Origin: Mycobacterium sp. 1164985.4
GTDB lineage: Bacteria > Actinomycetota > Actinomycetes > Mycobacteriales > Mycobacteriaceae
Assembly: GCF_001668575.1 (NCBI RefSeq)
Contig: NZ_LZMD01000021.1
Location: forward strand, 1 to 64,000
Direction of reading: 5' to 3'
Length of the DNA stretch: 64,000 nt
In this document: positions 57,693 to 64,000 of the stretch, one piece after another
How the letters are laid out: each line of letters begins with the position of its first letter
Position numbering within the stretch: the stretch's first letter is position 1
Notes under the pieces: model-generated
Seen by the model: the letters and a program-made list of their open reading frames with translations, nothing else
What the model was told of the DNA's origin: nothing
The model's database searches: none
Program-made: the position numbers and the translations under genes

Positions 57693-59824
57693 CAGAGCGT
57701 CTGCGCCTGGATCGCGGTGATCGCCACCGTGTTGACGATGTCCTCGACCAGCGCCCCGCGGGAGAGGTCGTTGACGGGCTTCTTCAGGCCCTGCAGCACC
57801 GGTCCGATCGCGATGGCGCCGGCGCTGCGCTGCACGGCCTTGTATGTGTTGTTGCCGGTGTTGAGATCGGGAAAGATCAGCACCGTGGCGCGACCGGCCA
57901 CCTTCGAGTCGGGACGTTTCGACTTGGCGACGGACGGATCCACTGCGGCGTCGTACTGGATCGGCCCGTCGACCAGCAGGTCGGGCTCGCGCTGCATGAC
58001 CAATTCCGTTGCCTCCCGAACCTTCTCGACATCGGCACCCGTACCGCTGGTGCCGGTCGAATAGGACAGCATCGCAACCCGGGGTTCGATGTCGAAGCTG
58101 GCGGCGGTGCGCGCCGAGGAGATCGCGATGTCGGCCAATTGTTCCGCGGTGGGATCCGGCACGATCGCACAGTCGCCGTAGGCCAGCACGCGATCGGCGA
58201 GGCACATCAGGAAGATGCTGGACACTGTAGAGACGTCCGGCAGTGTCCTTATGATCTCGAAGGCGGGCCGAACGGTGTGCGCGGTGGTGTGTTTGGCGCC
58301 GGAGACCATGCCGTCGACGAGGTTGTTGTGCACGAGCATGGTGCCGAAGTAGGAGACGTCGTGGATGATCTCGCGGGCCTGCTCGACGGTGACGCCCCTG
58401 TGCTTGCGCATCTCGGCGTACTGTTCGGCGAACTTGTCGCACAGGTCGCTGGTCTGCGGGTCGAGCACGGTGGCATCGGAGAGGTCGACACCCAATTCCG
58501 CTGCGCGCGAGCGGATCGCGGGCTCCTCCCCGAGGATCGTCAGCTCGGCAACGCCTCGGTACAGCAGCCGACCGGCCGCGGCCAGGATGCGGTCGTCGTC
58601 GCCCTCGGGCAGCACGATGTGCTTGCGGTCCGAGCGCGCCCAGTCCAGCAGCTTGTAGGTGAACATCTGCGGTGTGACAACCTCGGGGATCGGGATCGCC
58701 AGCTGCGCAAGCAGATCGGCGACGTCGACGTGGGCTTCCATGAGGGCGATGGCGGTGTCGACCTTGCGCACCGAGGTCACCGTGACCCTGCCGCGCGCGG
58801 ACGCCACCCGGCTGGCCGTTTCAAACGTCCGGAATCTGGTGGCGATGATCGGCAACCGCAGCCCGAGGCCGGCCACCAGCGCGGCGATCGAGGGGTGCAG
58901 TTCGAGTCCGCCGTTGAGGATGATGCACGACAGCGACGGAAAGCCCTCGGCGGCATGGGCGCTCGCGAGCGCGAGCACGACGTCGGATCGGTCGCCGGCG
59001 GCGATGACGGCGACGCCCTCGCTGAGCCGTTCGAGTACGCGTTCGGCCGTCATCCCCGCAACCATGAGGTCCATGGCCTCGCGGGACAGCAGCGCCGGAT
59101 CGCCGCTGATCAACGTGCCCTCGACGGCATCCTGGAGTTCGGCGACCGACGCCGCGACGAGCAGCGGTTCCTCGGGCAGGGCGTAACACATGGGTTCGAA
59201 ACCCTTCAGCGCGTCGAGCACCGCGGAGAGTTGGGCGGGATCACAGCGGTTGGCGACGACCGCTGCGGTGTACGCGTGCTGGGTGGCGATCTCGCTGAGG
59301 CAGATGTCTACGATCTGCGCGACGTGCTCGGGGCTGCGGTCTTTGGCCTTGACCGCCAGCACTACGGGGGCGCCGAGGTTGGCCGCGATCCGGGCGTTCG
59401 TCGACAGCTCGCTGGGCGCGGCGACGTCGGTGTAGTCGCTGCCGACGATCAGCACCGCATCGCACTGGTCGGCGACCCGGTGGTAGCGGTCGACGATCTC
59501 TGCCAAGGCGCCATCGGGGTCCTCGTGCAGTTGTTCGTAGCCGACGCCGACGCACTCGTCGTAGGACAGCCCGGCCGTCGTGTGGGTCAGCAACAGCTCG
59601 AGGATGTAGTCACAGTCCTCGCCGAGCCGGGTGATCGGCCGAAAGACGCCGACCTTGGCCACGGTGGCCGTCAACCGGTGCAGGATGCCCAGCGCTATCG
59701 TGGACTTGCCGGTGTCCCCTTCCGGGGAGGCGACGTAGATGGCGGATGAGCGCTCGCGCGAAGACCCTGAATCAGACGAACGCTCGCGCGGAGGTAGAGA
59801 AGTGGTTCTGGGCGCCTTCGACAC
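57692..59824 (-). CDS. pta: Phosphate acetyltransferase with repeat-extended N-terminus
   Basis: 710 aa from GTG 59824. Exchanges acetyl-CoA and acetyl phosphate. Three parts: N-terminal P-loop-like domain [26 protein letters not shown] (P-loop at about residues 35-44), a DRTGG domain (about 225-330) and the catalytic PTA domain (about 385-710) with [45 protein letters not shown] and [28 protein letters not shown]. Residues 13-26 (about [14 protein letters not shown]) are the translation of antisense MIRU-like repeats at 59745-59802. GTG 59824 is supported by TAGGCT 13 bases upstream. Confidence 0.94.
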   Translation of the reverse strand: MSKAPRTTSLPPRERSSDSGSSRERSSAIYVASPEGDTGKSTIALGILHRLTATVAKVGVFRPITRLGEDCDYILELLLTHTTAGLSYDECVGVGYEQLHEDPDGALAEIVDRYHRVADQCDAVLIVGSDYTDVAAPSELSTNARIAANLGAPVVLAVKAKDRSPEHVAQIVDICLSEIATQHAYTAAVVANRCDPAQLSAVLDALKGFEPMCYALPEEPLLVAASVAELQDAVEGTLISGDPALLSREAMDLMVAGMTAERVLERLSEGVAVIAAGDRSDVVLALASAHAAEGFPSLSCIILNGGLELHPSIAALVAGLGLRLPIIATRFRTFETASRVASARGRVTVTSVRKVDTAIALMEAHVDVADLLAQLAIPIPEVVTPQMFTYKLLDWARSDRKHIVLPEGDDDRILAAAGRLLYRGVAELTILGEEPAIRSRAAELGVDLSDATVLDPQTSDLCDKFAEQYAEMRKHRGVTVEQAREIIHDVSYFGTMLVHNNLVDGMVSGAKHTTAHTVRPAFEIIRTLPDVSTVSSIFLMCLADRVLAYGDCAIVPDPTAEQLADIAISSARTAASFDIEPRVAMLSYSTGTSGTGADVEKVREATELVMQREPDLLVDGPIQYDAAVDPSVAKSKRPDSKVAGRATVLIFPDLNTGNNTYKAVQRSAGAIAIGPVLQGLKKPVNDLSRGALVEDIVNTVAITAIQAQTL
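59745..59802 (+). repeat. MIRU-like repeat, two diverged copies inside pta start
   Basis: Copy 1 begins GATGAGCGCTCGCGCGAAGA at 59745 and copy 2 begins GACGAACGCTCGCGCGGAGG at 59775 (period 30). They read on the plus strand, opposite to pta. The insertion point on the pta strand is CTCATC, again the GATGAG word. Two 30-base units keep the pta frame. Confidence 0.8.
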
Positions 59825-59831
59825 GCGTCAC

Positions 59832-59837
59832 AGCCTA
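59832..59837 (-). promoter_or_regulatory. -10 element, leaderless start of pta-ackA
   Basis: TAGGCT on the minus strand begins 13 bases before GTG 59824. It fixes the start upstream of the repeat, so the repeat is translated. Confidence 0.6.
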
Positions 59838-59854
59838 ATCGGACGCCCCGCCCT

Positions 59855-60826
59855 TCAAATCGCCATCGGGTCCACCGGGATCTCGACGGTAGCGACCAGC
59901 CCCCGGTGATCGGACCCACGCACAGCCACGGTGTAGGCCGACGTCGCCGCGCAGTTGTGCAGCAGCACATGGTCGATGCCGACGACCGACGGAACCCACG
60001 GTCTCCCCGGGTAGGTGCGAGTGAGGCCGGCGCCGGCCTGTTCGGCGGTGTCTCGGTACCCCTCGTCCAGCAGGAGCCGGAACGGACGCATGTCGTAGGT
60101 CGCATTGAAGTCGCCCGCCACGACGACTGCGCCGGATCCCGCGTCGCCCGCGAGCGCCGCAAGCGTCTCGCGCAGCCGGGCGATGTCGTCGGAGAACCAG
60201 CTCAGCGGCTGCACCAACGGAGCGGCGAGGTGCACGGCGAGTATGGCGACGTCGAACCTGACGCCGGGAATCCGGATCGAGGCGTTGAGCATCGGCATCC
60301 GGTAGCCCTCGATACTGCCTGCGCCCACGATCGGATGGCGGCTCCACACCCCGATCCCATCGGCCATGGCGCGCGGATCGATCGCCCGATGAGGAAAACT
60401 GCGGTCCAGCCCGGCCGCCGACATGGCCTCGGCCGCTTGCGGAGTCAGCTCCTGGACGACGAGCACGTCGGCCGCCGCGGACGCCAACTCCACCATCGCC
60501 CGCGCGTCCGCGCGACCCATGCCGAGGTTGGCGGTCAGCACCCGCAGCGCAGTCGAGGGAAAGCCGGCCTTCTCGGGTCCGAGGTAGCGCGGCGCGAGAA
60601 CCGCGAGCAAGACCACACACAGCGTCGCGGCCACGATCGTCGCCACCCAGCGCCGAGCCACCGCGAACAGCAGCATCGCGGCGACGCCGGCGACGGTCAG
60701 GTACGGCGACGCCGCGGCGAACGCCAGCACGACCTCGCTGTCGACGGGCAGATAGCGCGACACCAGCCCGGCGAGCGCCAGCGCGAACGCGAGCGCACCA
60801 AGCACCGTCGCCGGTACTCGAATCAT
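59855..60826 (-). CDS. Membrane-anchored endonuclease/exonuclease/phosphatase family protein
   Basis: 323 aa from ATG 60826. Three N-terminal hydrophobic helices (about residues 5-24, 30-55 and 60-82) precede an EEP domain facing either side of the membrane. Catalytic motifs: LTANLGMG (Asn), VVQELTPQ (Glu), GIGVWSRHP, VAGDFNATYDMRPF (Asp/Asn), GIDHVLLH (Asp-His) and GSDHRGLVATV (Asp-His). The family includes nucleases and phosphoesterases of lipids; with a membrane anchor, a phosphodiesterase is plausible. 22 bases follow fgd1, so the pair is likely one transcript, and pta follows 30 bases later from its own promoter. Confidence 0.82.
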   Translation of the reverse strand: MIRVPATVLGALAFALALAGLVSRYLPVDSEVVLAFAAASPYLTVAGVAAMLLFAVARRWVATIVAATLCVVLLAVLAPRYLGPEKAGFPSTALRVLTANLGMGRADARAMVELASAAADVLVVQELTPQAAEAMSAAGLDRSFPHRAIDPRAMADGIGVWSRHPIVGAGSIEGYRMPMLNASIRIPGVRFDVAILAVHLAAPLVQPLSWFSDDIARLRETLAALAGDAGSGAVVVAGDFNATYDMRPFRLLLDEGYRDTAEQAGAGLTRTYPGRPWVPSVVGIDHVLLHNCAATSAYTVAVRGSDHRGLVATVEIPVDPMAI

Positions 60827-60848
60827 GTTGTGTCGGAGCGGAGCCCGA

Positions 60849-61859
60849 TCAGCCCAGACGACGCAGACGCGGCTCGAGATCGCGCTTGAACAGTTCGAGG
60901 AACCGGCGCTGATCGTGGCCAGGGGCGTGGAATACGAGGTGGTTGAGCCCCCAGTCGACGTAGTCCTTCACCTTCTCGACGGCCTCGTCCGGGGCCGACG
61001 CGACGATCCAGCGCTTGGCGACCTGCTCGATGGGCAACTCGTCGGCCGCCTTCTCCATCTCGATCGGGTCGTCGATGGAATGCTTCTGCTCGGCCGTCAG
61101 CGACAGTGGTGCCCAGAACCGAGTGTTCTCCAGGGCCAGCTCCGGATCGGTGTCGTAGGAGATCTTGATCTCGATCATCCTGTCGATCTCATCGGCGTTG
61201 CGCCCAGCGGTCTCCGCACCCTCTTTCACGGCAGGAATGAGCTTGTCCTTGTACAGCTCCTCGCCCTTGCCGCTCGTGCAGATGAAACCGTCACCCGCGC
61301 GGCCGGCGTACTTGGCCACCACCGGACCACCCGCTGCGATGTACACCGGAATTCCGCCTTCGGGCACGTCGTAAATCGAGGCGCCCTTCGTGCGGTAGTA
61401 CTCACCGTCGAAGTCGACCCGGTCGCCGAGCCACAACTCGCGCATCAGCTTGACCGACTCCCGCAGCCGTGCGAAGCGCTCCTTGAATTCCGGCCAGTCG
61501 CCCTCGTACCCGGTGGCGATCTCGTTGAGCGCCTCACCGGTGCCCACCCCGAGGAAGATCCGGTTCGGATACAGACAGCCCATTGTCGCGAACGCCTGCG
61601 CGATCACCGCGGGGTTGTACCGGAACGTCGGGGTCAACACCGACGTCCCGAGGATGAGGTCCTTGGTCCGCTCACCGACCGCCGTCATCCACGCCAGTGA
61701 GAACGGCGCATGGCCGCCCTCGTGGCGCCACGGCTGGAAGTGGTCACTGACCGTCGCGCTGTCCATCCCGTGCTCTTCGGCCGCCACGGCCAGCTCGACC
61801 AGTTCCCGCGGCGCGAACTGCTCCGCCGACGCTTTGTATCCGAGTTTGAGTTCAGCCAC
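60849..61859 (-). CDS. fgd1: F420-dependent glucose-6-phosphate dehydrogenase
   Basis: 336 aa from GTG 61859, the known length of Fgd1; AAGGGAG upstream serves as ribosome binding site. Oxidises glucose 6-phosphate with F420, supplying F420H2. Luciferase-like TIM barrel: [53 protein letters not shown] (start [11 protein letters not shown]), [36 protein letters not shown] and [13 protein letters not shown]. His40 and neighbouring active-site residues in SDHFQPW are present. The frame extends to 61907, but that part is not conserved. Confidence 0.96.
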   Translation of the reverse strand: MAELKLGYKASAEQFAPRELVELAVAAEEHGMDSATVSDHFQPWRHEGGHAPFSLAWMTAVGERTKDLILGTSVLTPTFRYNPAVIAQAFATMGCLYPNRIFLGVGTGEALNEIATGYEGDWPEFKERFARLRESVKLMRELWLGDRVDFDGEYYRTKGASIYDVPEGGIPVYIAAGGPVVAKYAGRAGDGFICTSGKGEELYKDKLIPAVKEGAETAGRNADEIDRMIEIKISYDTDPELALENTRFWAPLSLTAEQKHSIDDPIEMEKAADELPIEQVAKRWIVASAPDEAVEKVKDYVDWGLNHLVFHAPGHDQRRFLELFKRDLEPRLRRLG

Positions 61860-61882
61860 GGGTTCGTTTCTACTCCCTTGCC

Positions 61883-61888
61883 TAGACT
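61883..61888 (+). promoter_or_regulatory. -10 element, leaderless start of MBL hydrolase gene
   Basis: TAGACT starts 12 bases before ATG 61895, in the 35-base gap divergent from fgd1. Confidence 0.6.
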
Positions 61889-61894
61889 TGCGGG

Positions 61895-62629
61895 ATGGCA
61901 GCAGCACTGAGCGCCATCACGGACACCGTCCATTTCGCCTACACGGACCTCGTCAACTGGACGCTCGTGACCGACGAGACGGGCGTGATGCTCATCGACA
62001 CCGGCTTCCCCGGCAACCGCGAGGACGTCCTGCAGTCGCTGCGTGAGCTCGGCTTCGGCGTCGACGATCTGCGCGCAATCCTGTTGACCCACGCGCACAT
62101 CGACCATTTCGGCTCGGCGATTTGGTTCGCCGAGACGCACGGCACGCCCGTCTACTGCCATGCGGCCGAGGTGGGCCACGCCAAGCGGGAGTACCTCGAG
62201 CAGGCCTCTCCAGTCGACATCGCCAAACACATCTGGCGCCCGCGCTATCTCACGTGGTCGGTGGCGATCACCCGCAAGGGCGGCATGCTGCGCGAGGGCA
62301 TACCCACGGCGCAGGCCCTCACCGAGGACGTCGCGGCGAAGCTTCCGGGCACGCCGATGGCGATCCCGACACCCGGACACACGGGTGGGCACTGTTCGTT
62401 CGTCGTCGACGGCATCCTGGTGAGCGGCGACGCGCTGGTCACCGGGCACCCGCTCTCGACGCGCGGCGGCCCGCAACTGCTGCCCGGACTGTTCAACCAC
62501 GATCAGGACGGATGCGTACGCAGCCTGTCGGCTCTCGGCCTGCTCGACACCGAGGTGCTGCTCCCGGGACACGGGCCGGTGTGGCGTGGGTCGATTCGCG
62601 ACGCGTCCGAAGCGGCGGCGCGCGCTTAA
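61895..62629 (+). CDS. Metallo-beta-lactamase fold hydrolase (Rv0406c-like)
   Basis: 244 aa. MBL fold with the zinc motif THAHIDH (HxHxDH, about residues 66-72), LIDTGFPGN (Asp, about 35), [16 protein letters not shown] (His, about 155), SGDALVTG (Asp) and LPGHGPV (His). The complete set suggests a two-metal enzyme. It resembles glyoxalase II-like and lactonase-like hydrolases; the substrate is unknown. It is divergent from fgd1 and shares its TAA with the opposite gene (TTAA). Confidence 0.88.
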   Translation: MAAALSAITDTVHFAYTDLVNWTLVTDETGVMLIDTGFPGNREDVLQSLRELGFGVDDLRAILLTHAHIDHFGSAIWFAETHGTPVYCHAAEVGHAKREYLEQASPVDIAKHIWRPRYLTWSVAITRKGGMLREGIPTAQALTEDVAAKLPGTPMAIPTPGHTGGHCSFVVDGILVSGDALVTGHPLSTRGGPQLLPGLFNHDQDGCVRSLSALGLLDTEVLLPGHGPVWRGSIRDASEAAARA

Positions 62630-62925
62630 ACCAACTTCTGGTACCCGAGCAGGAACACCGCGGTCAGGCACAGCCCGCAGGCGATCACGATCGTCGGCAT
62701 CAGGATCATGGCGTCGAGTTCGTCGTCGTCGAGCACGTCGCTCTCGAACCGGCCGAACAACACGCGCGCCAGGCCCGTCCGGCGGAACGTGTGCACCATG
62801 ATCCGGACGGCCTTGGTCTCACGTCGCCGCCCGATGAACACCCGCGACGCCACCCCGAACAGGAACGTCAGCAGGCCGGCCGCAACCAGCAGCCAGCCGA
62901 CCATCGTCTGCGAAATCGCCACCAT
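62626..62925 (-). CDS. Small two-TM membrane protein, unknown function
   Basis: 99 aa from ATG 62925; a GTG at 62928 directly before it is also possible. Hydrophobic segments (about residues 7-30 and 76-95) flank a basic stretch (IGRRRETKAVRIMVHTFRRTGLARVLFGR) and an acidic one (ESDVLDDDELDAM). No domain is recognised. Stops of this gene and the MBL gene overlap as TTAA. Confidence 0.65.
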   Translation of the reverse strand: MVAISQTMVGWLLVAAGLLTFLFGVASRVFIGRRRETKAVRIMVHTFRRTGLARVLFGRFESDVLDDDELDAMILMPTIVIACGLCLTAVFLLGYQKLV

Positions 62926-62977
62926 CACCCCCGGCGCCGCGCGGCTTATCGTGCTTGCGCCGACACCGGAGCCCAGC

Positions 62978-64000
62978 CTATAGGCCTGTCTGAAGGCCCA
63001 GGTGATCTCTGAGCGTGGAACCGTTGTACTCGGTGCGGAAACTGCCCCGCTCCTGCAGCAGCGGCACCACCTCGTCGACGAACTCGTCGAGTCCGCGCGG
63101 GGTCAGATGCGGCACCAGGATCAGCCCGTCGCATGCGTCGGACTGCACGTGCAGGTCGATCTCGTCGGCGACGTCGGCAGGAGTGCCGACGAACTGCTGC
63201 CTGCTGGTCACCGCGATGACGAGTTCACGGATAGAGAGGTGCTCGGCCTGCGCCCGCTCCCGCCACGCTTTGGCGAGGGCCTTGGGATCACCGTGACGGA
63301 CGCGACCCTGGGTCACGGTCGGATCGTCGGCGGGTTCGACGTCGGGCAGCGGACCGTCGGGATCGTATGCGGACAGGTCGCGCTGCCAGACCTGCTCGAG
63401 CATGGTGATCGCGGTCGGGCCCGTGACCTGTTGCAGCCGGATGTGCCGCGCCTTGTCGACGGCCTCTTCGTGGTCGTCCCCCAGCACGAACGTCGCCGCC
63501 GGAAAGACCTTCAACTGGTCGGGGTCGCGGCCGAACGACTTCGCGCGGTCCTTGACGTCGGTGTAGTACTTCTGGCCGGCCTCCAACCCCGAATGCAACG
63601 TGAACAACGCGTCGGCGTGCTGTGCGCCGAACGTGCGCCCGTCGGCGGAGTCACCGGCTTGTAGCAGCACCGGGTGTCCCTGCGGCGGTGGCGGCAGCGT
63701 CGCCACGCCCCGCACGTCGAACTGCGCTCCGGTGTGTTCGACCGGGCGGATCCGGTCGGGCTCGACGTAGACGCCGCGGGCCGCGTCGGCGACCACCGCG
63801 TCGGGCGCCCAACTGTCCCAGAATTTCCGCGCGACGGTGATGAACTCCGCGGCACGCTCGTAGCGGTGCGCGTGGTCGAGGAAGCCACCGCGCCGGAAGT
63901 TCTCGCCGGTGAACGCGTCCGACGATGTGACCATGTTCCACCCGGCCCGACCGTCGGAGAAATGGTCGAGGGTGGCGAATTGCCTTGCCACCTCGGAGGG
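62978..64000 (-). CDS. Luciferase-like flavin monooxygenase (NtaA/SnaA/DszA family), 5' end cut
   Basis: 340 aa are present and the frame continues past the window end, so the N-terminal part is missing. Landmarks: VARQFATLDHFSDGRAGWNMVTSSD (the family core), AARNFG-like region replaced by GENFRRGGFLDHAHRYERAAEFITVARKFWDSW, then the motif HTGAQFDVRG and QGHPVLLQAGDSADGRTFGAQHADALFT. FMNH2-dependent monooxygenases of this group attack sulfur or nitrogen compounds; the substrate is unknown. Confidence 0.88.
   Translation of the reverse strand, partial: PSEVARQFATLDHFSDGRAGWNMVTSSDAFTGENFRRGGFLDHAHRYERAAEFITVARKFWDSWAPDAVVADAARGVYVEPDRIRPVEHTGAQFDVRGVATLPPPPQGHPVLLQAGDSADGRTFGAQHADALFTLHSGLEAGQKYYTDVKDRAKSFGRDPDQLKVFPAATFVLGDDHEEAVDKARHIRLQQVTGPTAITMLEQVWQRDLSAYDPDGPLPDVEPADDPTVTQGRVRHGDPKALAKAWRERAQAEHLSIRELVIAVTSRQQFVGTPADVADEIDLHVQSDACDGLILVPHLTPRGLDEFVDEVVPLLQERGSFRTEYNGSTLRDHLGLQTGL

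Overview
The window looks like the chromosome of a rapidly growing mycobacterium (Mycolicibacterium type). The DNA is uniformly GC-rich. It carries F420-dependent glucose-6-phosphate dehydrogenase, the glnX-glnH-pknG operon, a VirR-type protein, mycobacterial lipoproteins, and a gene order that recalls, in mirror image, the Mycobacterium tuberculosis segment Rv0406c to about Rv0439c. That comparison is from memory; no search was run. Several blocks are extra relative to that order: the UvrA-like/helicase/HAD end, a seven-subunit Mrp (Mnh) cation/proton antiporter operon, a flavoprotein/double-TetR block and an LpqL paralogue.

Layout. 1-10000: a long hairpin, a broken cupin gene, a UvrA-like ATPase, a helicase, a HAD phosphatase, a flavoprotein and a PH-domain membrane pair. 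10000-16600: SDR-moeA, psd-pssA (phosphatidylethanolamine synthesis), a Cdc48-like AAA ATPase and a DUF1707 protein. 16650-25400: an FAD monooxygenase, divergent from the mrp operon and a methyltransferase. 25380-28730 (minus strand): LON-domain protein, YbdK-type ligase, sodC, virR, DUF3263. 28800-31130: def, a GNAT enzyme, xthA. 31100-38980: an MFS exporter, then a TPP riboswitch and thiC-thiD with three followers, then a Baeyer-Villiger-type monooxygenase. 39240-43690: a double TetR regulator, small membrane proteins, an APC permease and a UraA permease. 43640-49500 (minus strand): two M28 lipoprotein peptidases and the second TPP-riboswitch operon thiO-thiS-thiG-SGNH hydrolase. 49559-55437: thiE, mutT3 and glnX-glnH-pknG. 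55440-64000: glbN, a STAS protein, pta-ackA, a membrane endonuclease/phosphatase-like protein with fgd1, an MBL hydrolase and a luciferase-like monooxygenase cut by the window end.

The most notable signal is a short dispersed repeat (core GATGAGCGCTTGCGCGAAGA) found at three gene starts. At mnhD/mnhE three 32-base copies sit exactly in an ATGA stop/start overlap, and each copy encodes a complete 11-codon ORF that overlaps the next by ATGA, giving a chain of potentially coupled micro-ORFs. At glnX/glnH two copies sit in a TGATG overlap and stay in frame with glnH. In pta two copies lie antisense within the first codons and lengthen the protein. This matches the known behaviour of mycobacterial interspersed repetitive units (MIRUs), but with a short unit. 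A second genome-style signal is that many starts have a TANNNT -10 hexamer 12-14 bases upstream and no ribosome binding site, which predicts leaderless mRNAs.
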